Origin: Metallyticus violacea | Lineage: Eukaryota > Arthropoda > Insecta > Mantodea > Metallyticidae | Assembly: GCA_030762175.1 (NCBI GenBank) | Contig: JAUJEO010000021.1 | Coordinates: 1,674,001 to 1,738,000 of the forward strand | Length of the DNA stretch: 64,000 nt | Direction: 5' to 3' | Part shown: positions 1 through 13,900 of the stretch, in pieces | Numbering within the stretch: the first letter of the stretch is position 1 | How the letters are laid out: the number at the start of each line of letters is the position of its first letter | Notes under the pieces: model-generated | Database searches by the model: none | What the model was told of the DNA's origin: nothing | The model's input: the letters and a program-made list of their open reading frames with translations, nothing else | Translations under genes and position numbers: made by a program

Positions 1-280
1 AAATAGTTATCTCCATTAGAAACGCAAAAAAAAAGCGCGATTCTTATGAAGTTTCCAACTTTCGAAAAAAAATCTTTTCTTTTCGAGATTCTTTCTACAG
101 AATATGCTATTCTAAGGCTATCAAACTAGAAAAATGAAAGAGAACCAGTTGTCTCATATAAAAGCGCAAAAAAAGTGATTCTAATGAGGGTTCCAACCAT
201 CGAAAGAACTCATTTTTTTTCCGGGAATCTTTCTTCATTTTATGCTGTTCTAGGGCTATCAAACAAGAATAATGAAAGAA
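1..280 (+). repeat. Representative satellite A dimer
   Basis: The first full dimer shows the unit clearly: type a at about 1-140 and type b at about 141-280, with the next type a starting near 281. Both halves end in the same box (taaggctatcaaac-tagaa-aatgaa), so the two types are diverged copies of one ancestral ~140 bp monomer. Confidence 0.85.
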
Positions 281-1935
281 AAATAGTTATCTCCATCTGA
301 AACGCAAAAAAAAGCGAGATTCTTATTACCAAAGAGATAAATCTTTTCTTTTCGGGATTCTTTCCGCATAATATGCATTTCTAACGCTATCAATTTAGAA
401 AAATGAAAGAAAATCAGTTATCTTAAATAAGAACGGAAAAAAGAAAGTGATTCTAATGAGGGTTCCAACTATTGAAATAAATCTTTTCTTTCGCGAATCT
501 CTCTACAATTTATCCTTTTCTAAGGCTATAAAACTACAATTATAAAAGAGAAATAGGTATCTCCATTTGTATCGCAAAAAAACGCGATTTTTATGAAGTT
601 TCCAACCTTCGAAAATAATTTTTTTTTTTCCAGATTCTTTCCGCATAATACGCTTTTCTAAGGCTATCGATCTAGAAAAAAGAAAGAGAACCAGTTATCT
701 CATATAAGAACGGAAAAAAAGTGATTCGAATAAGGTTTCAAACCATCGAAATAAATCTTTTCTTTTCGGGTATCATTCTTAATTTATGCTTTTCTAAGAC
801 TATCAAACTAGAATAATGAAGCAGAAAAAGTTATCTCCAATTGAAACGCAAAAACCGCGATTGATTTTAAGTTTCCATCCTTCGAAAGTTATTTTTTTTT
901 TCGAGATTCTTTCCGCATAATATGCTTTTCTAAGGCTATCAATGTAGAAAACGAAAGAGAACCAGCTATTTCATATACGAACGGAAAAAAATTATTCGAA
1001 TGAGTTTTCCAACCATCGAAATAAATCTTTTTTGGGGGGAATCATTCCTCATTTTATGCTTTTCTAAGGCTATCAAACTACAATAATGAAAGAGAAAAAG
1101 TTATCTCCATTAGAAACGCAAAAAAGCGCGATTATTATGAAGTTTCCAACCTTCGAAAATAAATCTATTCTTTTCGAGATTCTTTCGACAGAATATGCTA
1201 TTCTAAGGCTATCAAACTAGAAAAATGAAAGAGAACCAGCTATCTCAAATAAGAACGTTAAAAATGTGATTCTAATAAAAATTCCAACCATCGAAATAGA
1301 GGTTTTCTTTTCGCAAATCTTTATTCATTTTATGCTTTTTAAGGTTATCAAACTAGAATAATGAAGCAGAAAAACTATCTCCATTTGAAACGGAAAAAAC
1401 CCGATTCTTTTGATTTTCCATCCTTCGAAAAAAAAATTTTTTTTTAAAGATTTTTCCGCATAATATGCTGTTCTAAGGCTTATAACTAGAAAAATGAAAT
1501 AAAATCAGTTATCTTAAATCAGAACGGAAAAAAAGTGATTCTAATGAGGTTTCCAACCATTCAAATAAATCTATTCTTTTCGCGATTCTTTCTTCATTTT
1601 ATGGTTTTCTACGGCTATCAAACAATAATAATTAAGGAAATAGTTATCTCCATTTGCAACGCAAAATACGCGTTTCTTTTGAAGTTTCCATACTTCGAAA
1701 ATAAATCTTTTATATTCCAGATTTATTCTGCATAACATGCTTTTGTAAGGCTAACAAACTAGAAAAATGAAAGAGAACCAGTTATCTCATACAAGAACGG
1801 GAAAAAAAGTGATTCTAATGAGGTTTTCAACCATCGAAATAAATCTTTTCCTTTCGCGAATATTTCTTCATTTTATGCTTTTCTAAGGCTATCAAACTAG
1901 AGTAATGAAGGAGAATACTTATCTCCATTTGAAAC

Positions 1936-1937
<2 letters not shown>

Positions 1938-1976
<39 letters not shown>
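1938..1976 (+). repeat. Expanded poly-A slot, A39
   Basis: Uninterrupted run of 39 A directly after the type a motif gaaacgc. Neighbouring monomers carry only about 5-10 A at the same place. Confidence 0.95.
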
Positions 1977-1979
<3 letters not shown>

Positions 1980-2434
1980 ATTCTTTTGGTTTCCTACCTT
2001 CGAAAATAAATCTTTTCTTTTCGAGATTTTTCTGCGTAATAAGCTTTTGTAAGGCTATCAAACTAGAAAAATTAAAGAGAACCAGTTATCTCATATTAGA
2101 ACCGAAAAAAAGTGATTCTAAAGACGTTTAGAGCCATCGAAATTAATCTTCTATTCCCCAATCTCTCTTCATTTTATGGTTTTCTAAGGCTATCAAACTA
2201 GAGTATTGAAGAAGAAATAGTTATCTCCATTTGAAACGCAAAAAAAAAACCCGATTCTTTTGTTTTCCAACCTTCGAAAAAAATTTTTTTTTTTTCTTTT
2301 CGAGATTCTTTCCGCATAATATGCTTTTCTAAGGCTATTAAAGTAGAAAAATGAAAGAGAACCCGTTATTTCATATAGGAACGAAAAATAAGTGATTCGA
2401 ATGAGGTTTCCAACCATCGAAATAAATCTTTTTT

Positions 2435-2445
2435 GGGGGGGGGGG
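2435..2445 (+). repeat. G11 homopolymer in satellite A
   Basis: Eleven G follow ataaatcttttt where consensus monomers have cttttcgcg. A shorter version (six G) occurs at about 1034-1039, and a few G also occur near 16566. Confidence 0.9.
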
Positions 2446-2550
2446 AATCATTCCTCATTTTATGCTTTTCTTTCTTTATTTTATACTTTTATACTTTTCA
2501 AAGCTATCAAACTAGAATAATGGAGAAATAGTTATCTCCATTTGAAATGC

Positions 2551-2569
2551 AAAAAAAAAAAAAAAAAAA
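2551..2569 (+). repeat. Expanded poly-A slot, A19
   Basis: A-run after gaaatgc, in the phase used by the other A-tracts of the array. Similar tracts lie at 5074-5096 (A23) and 6613-6635 (A23). Confidence 0.9.
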
Positions 2570-3792
2570 CCGATACTTACGAAGTTTCCAACCTTAGAAA
2601 ATAAATATTTTCTTTAGAGATTCCTTCCGCATAGTATGCTTTACTGAGGCTATCAAAGTAGAAGATGAAAGAGAACCATTTTTCTCAAATAAGAACGGGA
2701 AAAAAAAGTGATTCTAATGAGGTTTCCAACCATCGAAATAAATCTTTTCTTTTCGCGAATTTTTCATCATTTTATGCTTTTCTAAGGCTATCAAACTACA
2801 TTAATGAGGGATATATGGTTATCTCCATTTCAACAAAAAAACCCATTCTTATGCTTTCCAACCTTGGAAAATAAATTTTTTCTTTTCGAGATTCCTCCTG
2901 CATAATATGCAGTTCCAAGAATATCAAACTAGAATAATGAAGGAAAAATAGTTATCTCCAATTAAAACGCAAAAAACGTGATTCTTTTCAGGTTTCCAAA
3001 CTTCGAAAATAAATCTCCCGTTTTCTAGATTTTTTCCGCATAATATGCTCTTCTAAGGATATCAAACTATAAAATTGAAAGAGAATCAGTTATTTCAAAT
3101 AAGAACGGGAAAAAATTGATTGTAATGAAGTTTGCAACCATCGAAATAAATCTTTTCTTTTCGGGAATCTTTCTTCATTTTATGCTTTTCTAACCCTATC
3201 AAACTAGAAAAATGAAATAAAAATAATTATCTCCATTTGAAACGCAAAAAAAAAAGCGCGATTCTAATGAAGTTTCCAAATTTCGACAATAAATCCATTC
3301 TTTTCGAGATTCTTTTGACAGAATATGCTTTTCTAAGCCTATCAATCTAGAAAACGAAACACAAATAGTTAGCTCAAATAAGAACGGGGGAAAAAAAGTG
3401 ATTCTAATGAGGTTTCCAACCATCCAAATAAATCTTTTGTTTTCGCAAATCTTTCTTCATTTTATGCTTTTCTAAGGCTATCAAACTAGAATAATGAAGG
3501 AAAAATGGTTATCCCCATTTGAAACGAAAAAAACACGATTCTTTTGGTTTCCAACCTTCGAAAATAATTTTTTTTCCAGATTCTTTCCTCATAATATGTT
3601 TCTCTAAGTCTTTCTAACTAGAAAAATGAAAAATGTTTAGTTATCTCAAATATAAACGGAAAAATATGTGATTCTAATGAGGTTTCCAACCATCGAAATA
3701 AATCTTTTCTATTCGCCAATCTTTCTTCATTTTATACTTTTAGAAGGCTATCAAACTAGAATAATGAAGGAGAAATAGTTATCTCCATTTAA

Positions 3793-3802
3793 CCCCCCCC
3801 CC
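3793..3802 (+). repeat. C10 homopolymer in satellite A
   Basis: Ten C followed by AAAAA replace the gaaacgc-plus-A-tract slot of a type a monomer, between ctccatttaa and gcgcgattttt. It is the only C-run of this kind I noticed in the array. Confidence 0.9.
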
Positions 3803-4762
3803 AAAAAGCGCGATTTTTATGAAGTTTCCACCCTTCGAAAATAAATTTTTTCTTTTCGAGATTCTTTCCACATAATATGCTGTTATAAGGCTATCAAACT
3901 AGAAAAATGAAAGAGAATCATTTATCTCAAATAAGAACGGCAAAAAAGTTATACTATTGATGTTTCCAACCATCGAAATAAATATATTCTTTTCTGGAAT
4001 CTTTCTTCATTTTATGCTTTTCTAAGGCTATCAAACTAGAATAATGATGGAAAAATGGTTATCTCCATTTCAAACGCAAAAAACGCGATTCTTTGACGTT
4101 TCCAACCTTCGAAAATAAATCTCTTATTTACGAGATTTTGTCCGCATAATATGCTGTTATAAGGCTATCAAACTAGAAAAATGAAAGAGAATCATTTATC
4201 TTAAATAAGAACGGAAAATAGTGATACTAATGAGTTTTCCAACCATCGAAATAAATCTTTTGTTTTCGGGATTCTTTCCGCATAATATGCTTTTCCAAGG
4301 CTATGAAACTAGAATAATGAAGGAGAAATAGTTATCTCCATTTGAAACGCAAAAAAACGCAATTCTTTTGAAGTTTCCAACCTTGGAAAATAAATTTTTT
4401 TCTTTTCGAGATTCTTTCCGCATAATATGCTTTTCTAAGGCTAGCAAACTAGAAAAATGAAACACAACCAGTTTTCTCACATAAGAACGGAAAAAAAGTG
4501 ATTCTAATGAAGTTTCTAACCATCCAAATAAATCTTTTCTTTTCGCTAATCTTTCTTCATTTTATGCTTTTCTAAGGCTATCACACTAGAAAATGAAAGA
4601 GAACAAGTTACTTCAAATAAGAAGGGAAACAAATGATTGTAATGACGTTTCCAAACATCGAAATAAATCTTTTCTATTCGCGAATCTTTCTTCATTTTAT
4701 ACCTTTCTAAGGCTATCAAACTAGAATAATGAAGGAGAAATAGTTATCTCCAATAGAAACGC

Positions 4763-4788
4763 AAAAAAAAAAAAAAAAAAAAAAAAAA
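4763..4788 (+). repeat. Expanded poly-A slot, A26
   Basis: A-run after gaaacgc, followed by tcgcgattcttatgaag; same monomer phase as the other A-tracts. Confidence 0.9.
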
Positions 4789-6494
4789 TCGCGATTCTTA
4801 TGAAGCTTCCAACCTTCGAAAATAAATTTTTTCTTTTCCTGATTCTTTACGCATAATATGCTCTTCTAAGGCTATCAATATAGAAAAATGAAAGAGAACC
4901 TGTTATCTCATAGAAGTTATTTCAAATAAGAACGGGAAACAAATTGATTAAAATTTTGTTTCCAACCATCGAAATAACTCTTTTCTTTTTGCGAATATTT
5001 CTTCATTTTATACCTTTCTAAGGCTATCAAACTAGAATAATTAAGGAGAAATAGTTATCTCCAATTAAAACGCAAAAAAAAAAAAAAAAAAAAAAAGCGC
5101 GATTCTTATGAAGTTTCCAACCTTCGAAAATAAATGTTTTCTTTTCCAGATTCTTTCCGCATAATATGCTTTTCTGAGGCTATCAAACTATAAAAATGAA
5201 AGATAACCAGTTATCTCAAATAAAAACGGAAATAAAGTGATTCTACTGAAGTTTCCATCCATCGAAATAAATATTTTCTTTTCGCGAATCTTTCTTCATT
5301 TTATACTTTTCTAAGGCTATCAAACTAGAATAAAAAAGGAGAAGTGTTTATCTCCATTTGAAAAGCAAAAAAAAAACAAAAAAAACAAAAAAAACGCAAT
5401 TCTTATAAAGATTTCAACCTTAGAAAATAAATTTTTTTCTTTTCGAGATTCTTTCCGCATATTATGCTTTTCTAAGGCTATCAAACTAGAAAAATGAAAC
5501 AGAACCAGTTTTCTCAAATAAGAACGGAAAAAAGTGATTTTAATGAAGTTTCCAACCATTCAAATAAATCTTTTCTTTTCGTGAATCTTTCTTCATTTTA
5601 TGCTTTTCTAACCCTAACAAACCAAAAAATTAAGGAAAAATAGTTATCTCCATTTGAAACGCAAAAAAAAAAAAAAACGCGATTCTTATGAAGTTTCACA
5701 CCTTCGAAAATAAATCTTTTCTTTTCGAGTTTTAACCGCAGAATATGCTTTTCTAAGGCTATCAACATAGAAAATTTAAAGAGAACAAGTTATCTCAAAT
5801 AAGAACGGAAAAAAAGTGATTCTAATGAGGTTTCCAACTATCGAAATAAATCTTTTCTATTCGCGAATCTTTCTTTATTTTATACCTTTCTAAAGCTATC
5901 AAACTAGAATAATAGAGAAATAGTTATCTCCATTTGAAAGGCAAAAAAAAAAAAAAATACCGATACTTATGAAGTTTCCAACCTTAGAAAATAAATATTT
6001 TCTTTAGAGATTCCTTCCGCATAGTCTGCTTTTATGAGGCTATCAAAGTAGAAAATGAAAGAGAACCAGTTATCTCAAATAAGAACGGAAAAAAAGTGAT
6101 TCTAATGAGGTTTCCAACGATCGAAATAAATCTTTTCTTTTCGCGAATCTTTCATCATTTTATGCTTTTCTAAGGCTAATATAGTTATCTCTATTTCAAC
6201 GAAAAAAAACCCATTCTTATGCTTTCCAACCTTCGAAAATAAGTTTTTTCTTTTCGAGATTCCTCCTGCATAATATGCTGTTCTAAGAATATCAAAATAG
6301 AATAATAAAGGAAAAATAGTTATCTCCATTTAAAACGCAAAAAACGCGATTCTTTTGACGTTTCCAAACTTCGAAAATAAATATCTTATTTTCGAGATTT
6401 TTTCCGCAAAATATGCTTTTCTAAGGCTATCAAACTAGAAAATTGAAAGAGATTCAGTTATTTCAAAAAAGAACGGAAAGAAATTGATTGTAAT

Positions 6495-6860
6495 GAAGTG
6501 TCTATCCATCGAAATAAATCTTTTCTTTTCGCGAATCTTTCTTTATTTTATTCTTTTCTACGGCTATCAAACTAGAATAATGAATGAGAAATAGTTATAT
6601 CCATTTAAACGCAAAAAAAAAAAAAAAAAAAAAAACGCAATTATTATGAAGTTTCCAACCTTCGAAAATAAATGTTTTCTTTTCCAGATTCTTTCCGCCT
6701 AACATGCTTTTCTAAGTCTATCAAAGTAGAAAAATGAAATAGATCCAGTTATCTTGTGTAAGAACGGAACAAAAATGATTCTAATGAGGTTTCCAACCAC
6801 AGAAATCAATTTTTTGTTTTCGCATTATTTTATGCTTTTCTAAGACTATCAAAAGAGAAT
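6495..6860 (+). repeat. Satellite A long-range duplicate, copy 1 (partner 13896-14267)
   Basis: Shares unusual variants with 13896-14267 that are rare elsewhere: gaagtgtctatccatcg, ccgcctaacatgc, agatccagttatct, and the shortened stretch ccacagaaatcaatttttt. The offset is about 7.40 kb. The partner carries a longer A-tract (14015-14040). Confidence 0.8.
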
Positions 6861-7289
6861 AATTATAGAGAAATACTTATCTCCATTTGAAACGCTAAAA
6901 AATAAAACAAAACTCGATTCTTATGAAGTTTCCAACCTTCGATAATTAATTTTTTCTTTTCCAGATTCTTTCCGCATACTATGGTGTTCTAAGGCTATCA
7001 AACTAGAAAAATGAAAGAGAACCATTTACTTAAATAAGAAGGGGAAAAAAAGTGATTCTAATAAGATTTCCAACCATCGAAATAAATATTTTCTTTTCGT
7101 GAATCTCTCTTCATTTTATGCTTTCATAAGCCTATCAAACTAGAATAATGAAGGAGAAATAGGTATCTCCATTTGAAACGCAAAAAACCCGATTCTTTGG
7201 TTTCCAAACTTCGAAAATAAATTTTTTTTCGAGATTTTTTCCTCATAATATGCTTTTCTAAGTCTATCTAACTAGAAAAATAAAATAGT

Positions 7290-8345
7290 ATTAGTTATCT
7301 CAAATAAGAACGGAAAAAAGTGATTCTAATGAGGTTTCCAACCATGGAAATACATCTTTTCTTTTCGCGAATATTTCTTTATTTTATGCTTTTCTAAGGC
7401 TATCAAACTAGAATAATGAAGGATGTATAGTTATCTACATTTCAACGAAAAATACACCCATTCTTATGCTTTCCAACCTTCAAAAATAAGTTTTTCTTTT
7501 CGAGATTTCTCCTGCATAATATGCTGTCTAAGGCTATCAAACTAGAATAATGAAGGAAAAATAGTTATCTGCATTTAAAACGCAAAACACGACTTCTTTT
7601 GACGTTTCCAAACTTCGAAAATAAATCCCTCATTTTCGAGATTCTTGCCGCATAATATGCTTTTCTAAGTCTATCTAATTGGAAAAATGAAAGAGAAATA
7701 GATATCTCAAATAAGAACGGAAAAAAATTGATTCTAATGAGGTTTCCAGCCATCGAGTAAATCTTTTCTTTTCGCAAATCTTTCTTTATTATATGCTTTT
7801 CTAAGGCTATCAAACTAGAATAATGAAGGAAAAATAGTTATCTATATTTGAAATGCAAAAAAGCACGATTCTTATGAAGTTTCCAATCTTCGAAAATAAA
7901 GCTTTTTCTTTTCGATTTTCTTTCGAGAGAATATGCTATTCTAAGGCTATAAAACTAGAAAATGAAAGATAACCAATTATCTCAAATAAGAACGGAAAAA
8001 AAGTGATTCTATTGAGGTTTCCAACCATCGAAATAAATCTTTCTTTTCGGGAATATTTCTTCATTTTATGCTTTTCTAAGGCTATTAAACTAGAATAATG
8101 AAGGAAAAATAGTTCTCTCCATTTGAAACGAAAACAAAGCGCGATATTTATGAAGTTTCCAACCTTGGAAAATAAATCTTTTCTTTTCCAGATTCTTTCC
8201 GCATAATTTGCTTTTCTGAGGCAATCAAAGTAGAAAAATGAAAGAGATCCAGTTATCTCATATAAGAACGGAAAAAAAAAAGTGATTCTAATGAGGTTTC
8301 CAACCATGAAAATAAATCTTTCTTTTCGCGAATATTTCTTAATTT
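7290..8345 (+). repeat. Satellite A long-range duplicate, copy 1 (partner 16788-17565)
   Basis: Matches 16788-17565 at offset 9496 up to about 7910, including the odd monomer with atttcaacgaaaaa, acacccattcttatgc and gagatt-cctcctgcataat. It matches again from about 8187 at offset 9220 (gaggcaatcaaagtag, agatccagttatctca). The 276 bp between the two segments, one dimer, is absent from the partner. Confidence 0.85.
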
Positions 8346-9122
8346 TATACCTTTCTAAGGCTATCAATCTAGAAAAATGAAAGAGAACCTGTTATATCAT
8401 ACAAGAACGGAGAAAATGTGATTCTAATGAGGTTTCCAACCATCAAAATAAATCTTATCTTTTCGATAATCTTTCTTCATTTTATGCTTTTATGAGGTTA
8501 TCGAAATAGAATAATGAAGGAAAATTAGTTATCTCTATATGAAACGCAAAAAAAAAAAAAAAACGCGATCCTTATGAAGTTTCCAAACTTCGAAAATAAC
8601 TTTTTTCCTTTCCAGATTCTTTCCGCATAATATGCTTTTCTGAGGCCATCAAAGTGGAAAAATGAAAGAAATGCAGTTATCTCATATAAGAACGTAAAAA
8701 AAAAAAATAATTCTAATGAGGTTTCCAACCATCGAAATAAATCTTTTATTTTCGCGAATCTTTCTTCATTTTATGCTTTTCTAAGGCTATGAAGCTACAA
8801 TATTGACGGAGATATAGTTATCTCCATTTGAAATATAACAAAAAAAAAAAAAAAAAACAAAAAACATTCTTTTGCTTACCAACCTTCGAAAATAAATCTT
8901 TTCTTTTCGAGATTTTTTCCGCATAATATGCTTTTCTAAGGCTATCAAACTAGAAAAAGGAAAGACAACAAGTTATTTCAAATAACGGAAAAAAAGAGAT
9001 TATACTGAGGTTTATAACCATCGAAATAAATATTTTCTTTTCGCCTATCTTTATTCATTTTATGCTTTTCTGGGGCTATCAAAATAGAATAAAAATGAAA
9101 ATGAGTTATCTGTATATGAAAT

Positions 9123-9124
<2 letters not shown>

Positions 9125-9170
<46 letters not shown>
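9125..9170 (+). repeat. Longest poly-A slot, A46
   Basis: Run of 46 A after gaaatgc and before cgcgattcctatgaag, in the same phase as the other A-tracts. It is the longest homopolymer in the window. Confidence 0.95.
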
Positions 9171-9171
<1 letters not shown>

Positions 9172-11840
9172 GCGATTCCTATGAAGTTTCCAACCTTCGA
9201 AAATAAATGTTTTCTTTTCCATATTCTTTCCGCATAATATGCTTTTCTTAGGCTATCAATCTAGAAAATAGAAACAGAACAAGTTATCTCAAATAAGAAC
9301 GCAAAAAAGTGATTATAATGAAGTTTCCAACCATCGAAATAAAGTTTTTTTTTTTTCGCGAGTCTTTCTTCTTTTTATGCTTTTCTAAGACTATCAAACT
9401 GGAAAAATTTAAGAGAACAAGTTACATCAAATAAGAAGGGGAAAAAATGATTCTAATCAGGTTTCCAACAATCGAAATAAATCTTTTCTATTTGCGAATC
9501 TTTCTTCATTTTATACCTTTCTAAGCCTATCAAACTAGAATAATGAAGGAGAAATAGTTATCTCAATTTGAAACAAAAAAAAAAAAATCGCGATTCTTAT
9601 GAAGTTTCCAACCTTCGAAAATAAATGTTTTCTTTTCCATATTCTTTCCGCATAATATGCTTTTCTTAGGCTATCAATCTAGAAAAATGAAAGAGAACCT
9701 GTTATCTCATAGAAGAACGGAAAAAAGTGTTTCTAATGAAGTTTCCAACCATCGAAATAAATGTTTTATTTTCGCGAATCTTTCTTCACTTTATGCTTTT
9801 CTAAAGCTATCAAACTAGAATAATGACGGAGAAATAGTTATCTCCATTAGAAACGCAAAAAAAACCGATTCTTTGGTTTCCTACCCTCGAAAATACATCT
9901 TTTTATTTCGAGGATTTTATCCGCATTATATGCTTTTCTAAGGCTATCAAACCAGAAAATTGAAAGACAACAAGTTACTTCAAATAAGAAGGGAAAAAAA
10001 TTATTCTAATCAGGTTTCAAACCATCGAAATAAATATTTTCTTTTCTAGAATTTTTCTTCATTTTATACCTTTCTAAGGCTATCAAACGAGAATAATGAA
10101 GCAGAAATAATTATCTCCATTTGAAAATCGAAAAAAAAAAAAAAAAACGAAATTCTTATGAAGTTTCAAACCTTCGAAAATAAATTTCTTCTTTTCCAGA
10201 TTCTCTCCGCATAATATGCTTTTCTCTGGCTATCAAGCCAGAAAAATGAAAGAGAACCAGTTATTTCAAATAAGAACGGAAAAAAAGTGATTCCAATGAG
10301 GTTTCCAATCATCGAATTAATCTTTTCTTTTCGCGATTTTTTCGAAAGAATATGCTTTTCTAAGGCTATCAAACTAGAAAAATGAAAGAGAACTAGTTAC
10401 TTCAAATAAGAAGGGAAAAAAGTGAATCTAATGAGGTTTCCAACCATCGAAATAAATATTTTATTTTCGCGAATCTTTCTTCATTTTATGCTTTTCTAAG
10501 ACTATCAAATTAGAATAGTGATAGAGAAACAGTTATCTCCATTTGAAACGCAAAAAAGCGCGATTGATGTGATGTGTCAAACCTTCGAAAATAAATTTAT
10601 TCTTTTCGAGATTCTTTCCGCTTAATATGCTTTTCTGAGTCTATCAAACTGGAAAAATTAAATAGAACCATTTATCTCATATTAGAACGGAAAAAAGTGA
10701 TTCTAAAGAGGATTAGAGCCATCGAAAAATCTTTTCTTTTCGCGAATCTCTTTTCATTTTATGCTATTCTGAGGTTATCAAAATGCAATAATGAAAGAGA
10801 AATAGTTATCTTCATTTGAAAAGAAAAAAACGCGGTTTTTATGAAGTTTCCAACCTTCGAAAACTAATTATTACTTTTCGACATAATTTCCGCATAATAT
10901 GCACTTCTAAGGCTAGCAAACTAGAAAAATGAAAGAGAACCATTTTATCATATAAGAAAGGAAAAAAAGTGATTCTAATTAGGTTTCCAACCATCGAAAT
11001 AAATCTTTTGTTTTGGAGATTCTTTCCGCTTAATATGCTTTTCCAAGGCTATCAAACTAGAATAATGAAGGAGAAATAATTATTTCCATTCGAAACGCAA
11101 AATGCGCGATCTTTTGAAGTTTCCAACCTTCGAAAATAATTTTTTTCTTTTCGAGATTATTTCCGCATAATATGCATTTCTAAGGCTATCAAACTGGAAA
11201 AATGAAAGAGAACCAGTTATCTCAAATAAGAATGGAAAAAAGTGATTCTAATTAAGTTTCCAACTATCGGAATACATCTTTTCTTTTCGCGAATCTTTCT
11301 TCATTTTATGCTCTTCTAAGGCTATCAAACTAGAATAATGAAGGAGAAATAGTTATCTCCATTTGAAACCCAAAAAAACCCCAATCATTTGGTTTCCAAC
11401 CTACGAAAATATATCCTTTCTTTTCCCGAATCTTTCTTCATTTTATGCTTTTCTAAGGCTATCAAACTTGAAAAATGAAAGAGAATAAGTTAATTCAAAT
11501 AAGAAGGGAAAAAAATATTATCATCAGGTTTCCAACCATCGAAATAAATAATTTGTATTCGCAAATCTTTCTTCATTTTATACCTTTCTAAGGCTATCGA
11601 ACTACGATAATGAAGGAAAATTAGTTAAATCTATATGAAACGCAAAAAAACGCGATTCTTATGAAGTGTCCACCCTTCGAAAATAATTTTTTTCTTTTCG
11701 AGATTCTCTCCGCAAAATATGCTTTTCTAAAGCTATCAAACAGCAAACATGACAGAGAACAAGTTATCTCAAATAAGAACGGAAAAAAAGTTTTTCTAAT
11801 GAAGTTTAAAACCATATAAATAAATATTTTTATTTCGCGA

Positions 11841-12290
11841 ATCATTCTTCATTTTATGCTTTTCTAAGACTATTTTTTATGAATAGTGAAAGAGAAAAAG
11901 TTATCTCTATTTGAAATGCAAAAAAAAAAAAAAAAAAAAAAAAAAACACGATTGTTATGAAGTTTCCAACCTTCGAAAATAAACCTTTTCTTTAAAGATT
12001 TTTTCCGCAGAATATGCTTTTCTAAGGCTATGAAACTAGAAAAATCAAAGAGAGCCAGTTATATCAAATAAGAACGGAAAAAAAGTGATTCTAATGAAAT
12101 TTCCAACCATCGAAATAAATCTCTTATTTTCGCGAATCTTGTTTCTTTTTATGCTTTACTAAGGCTATCAAACTAGAATAATGAAAGAAAACCAGTTACT
12201 TCAAATAAGAAGGGGAAAAAAGTGATTCTAATGAGGTTTCCAACCATGGAAATAAATATTTTATTTTCGCGAATCTTTCTTCATTTTATG
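11841..12290 (+). repeat. Satellite A long-range duplicate, copy 1 (partner 16157-16570)
   Basis: Both copies contain the variant gactattttttatgaatag, then cacgattgttatgaag, tttaaagattttttccgcag, a cttgtttctttttatgc stretch, and a b-subtype monomer with ccatggaaataaatatttt. The offset is 4316 at the start. Copy 1 carries an A27 tract (11920-11946); copy 2 has about A12. Confidence 0.8.
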
Positions 12291-13659
12291 CTTTTCTAAG
12301 GCTATCAAACTAGAATAATGAAGGAGAAATAGTTATCTCCATTTGAAACGCAAAAAAAAAAAAAAAAAATCGCGATTCTTATGAAACTCCCAACCTTCGA
12401 AAATAAATTTTTTCTTTTCCAGATTCTTTCCGCATAATATGCTCTTCTAAGGCTATCAACATACAAAAATGAAAGAGAACCTGTTATCTCATAGAAGAAC
12501 GAAAAAAAAAATGATTCTAATGAGGTTTCCAACAATTGAAATAAATCTTTTCTTTTCGCAAATCTTTCTTCATTTTATGCCTTTCTAAGACTATCAAACT
12601 GGAATAATGAAGGAGAAATAGTTATCTACATTTGAAACGCAAAAAAAAACCGATTCTTTGGTTTCCAACCTTCGAAAATAAATTTTTTCTTTTCGAGATT
12701 CTTTCCGCATAATATGCTTTTCTAAGGCTATCAAACTAGAAAAATGAAAGACAATCATTTGTCTCAAATAAAAAGAGGGACAAAAAGTTATTCTAATGAG
12801 GTTTCCAACTATCGAAATATATCTTTTCTTTTCGCGAACCTTTCTTCATTTTATGCTTTTCTAAGGCCAGCAAACTCGAAAATGAAAGAGAAAAAGTTAC
12901 TTCAAATAAGAAGGGAAAAAAATGATTCCAATAAAGTTTCCAACCATCGAAATAAATCTTTTCTATTCCCGTATCTTTCTTCATTTTATACCTTTCTAAG
13001 GCTATCAAACTAGAATAATGAAGGAGAGCCTGTTATCTCATAGAAGAACGAAAAAAAATGACTCTAATGAGGTTTCTAACAATCGAAATAAAACTTTTCT
13101 TTTCGCAAATCTTTCTTCATTTTATGCTTTTCTAAGGCTATCAAATTGGAATAATGAAGGAAAAATTGTTATATCCATTTGAAAGGCAAAAAAACGCGAT
13201 TCTTTTGGCTTTTCCAACCTTCGAAAATAAATCTTTTCTTTTCGACCCTCTTTCCGCAGAATATGCTTTTCTAAGGCTATCAAACCAGAAAAATGAAAGA
13301 GAACCAGTTATCTCAAATAAGAAAGGGAAAAAAAAGTAATTCTAATGAGGTTTCCAACCATCGAAATAAATGTTTTGTTTTCGGGATTCTTTCCGCATAA
13401 TATGCTTTTTTTAGACTATCAAACTGGAATAATGAAGGAGAAACAGTTATCTCCATTTGAAACGCAAAAAAAACCGATTCTTTTGGTTTCCACCCTTCGA
13501 AAATAATTTTTTTCTTTTCGAGATTCTTTCCACATAATATGCTGTTATAAGGCTATCAAACTAGAAAACTGAATGAGAATCATTTATCTCTAATAAGAAC
13601 GGAAAAAAAGTGATTCTAATGAAGTTTCCAACTATCGAAATAAATCTTTTCTTTTCGGA

Positions 13660-13900
13660 AATAGTTCTTCATTTTATGCTTTTCTAAACCTATCAAACTA
13701 GAAAAATGAAGGAAAAATAATTATCGCCATTTGAAACGCAAAAAAGCGCGATTCTTATGAAGTTTCCAACTTTCGAGAATAAATCCTTTCTTTTCGAGAT
13801 TCTTTTGACAGAATATGCTTTTCTAAGGCTATCAAACTAGAAAAATGAAAGACAACCAGTTATGTCAAATAAGAACGGAAAAAAGTGATTCTAATGAAGT
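13660..13900 (+). repeat. Satellite A short-range duplicate (partner 14632-14870)
   Basis: Two segments ~972 bp apart share the variants aaggaaaaataattatc, caactttcgagaataaatc, ttcttttgacagaatatgc and agacaaccagttat. Related variants also occur near 3180-3330. Confidence 0.7.
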
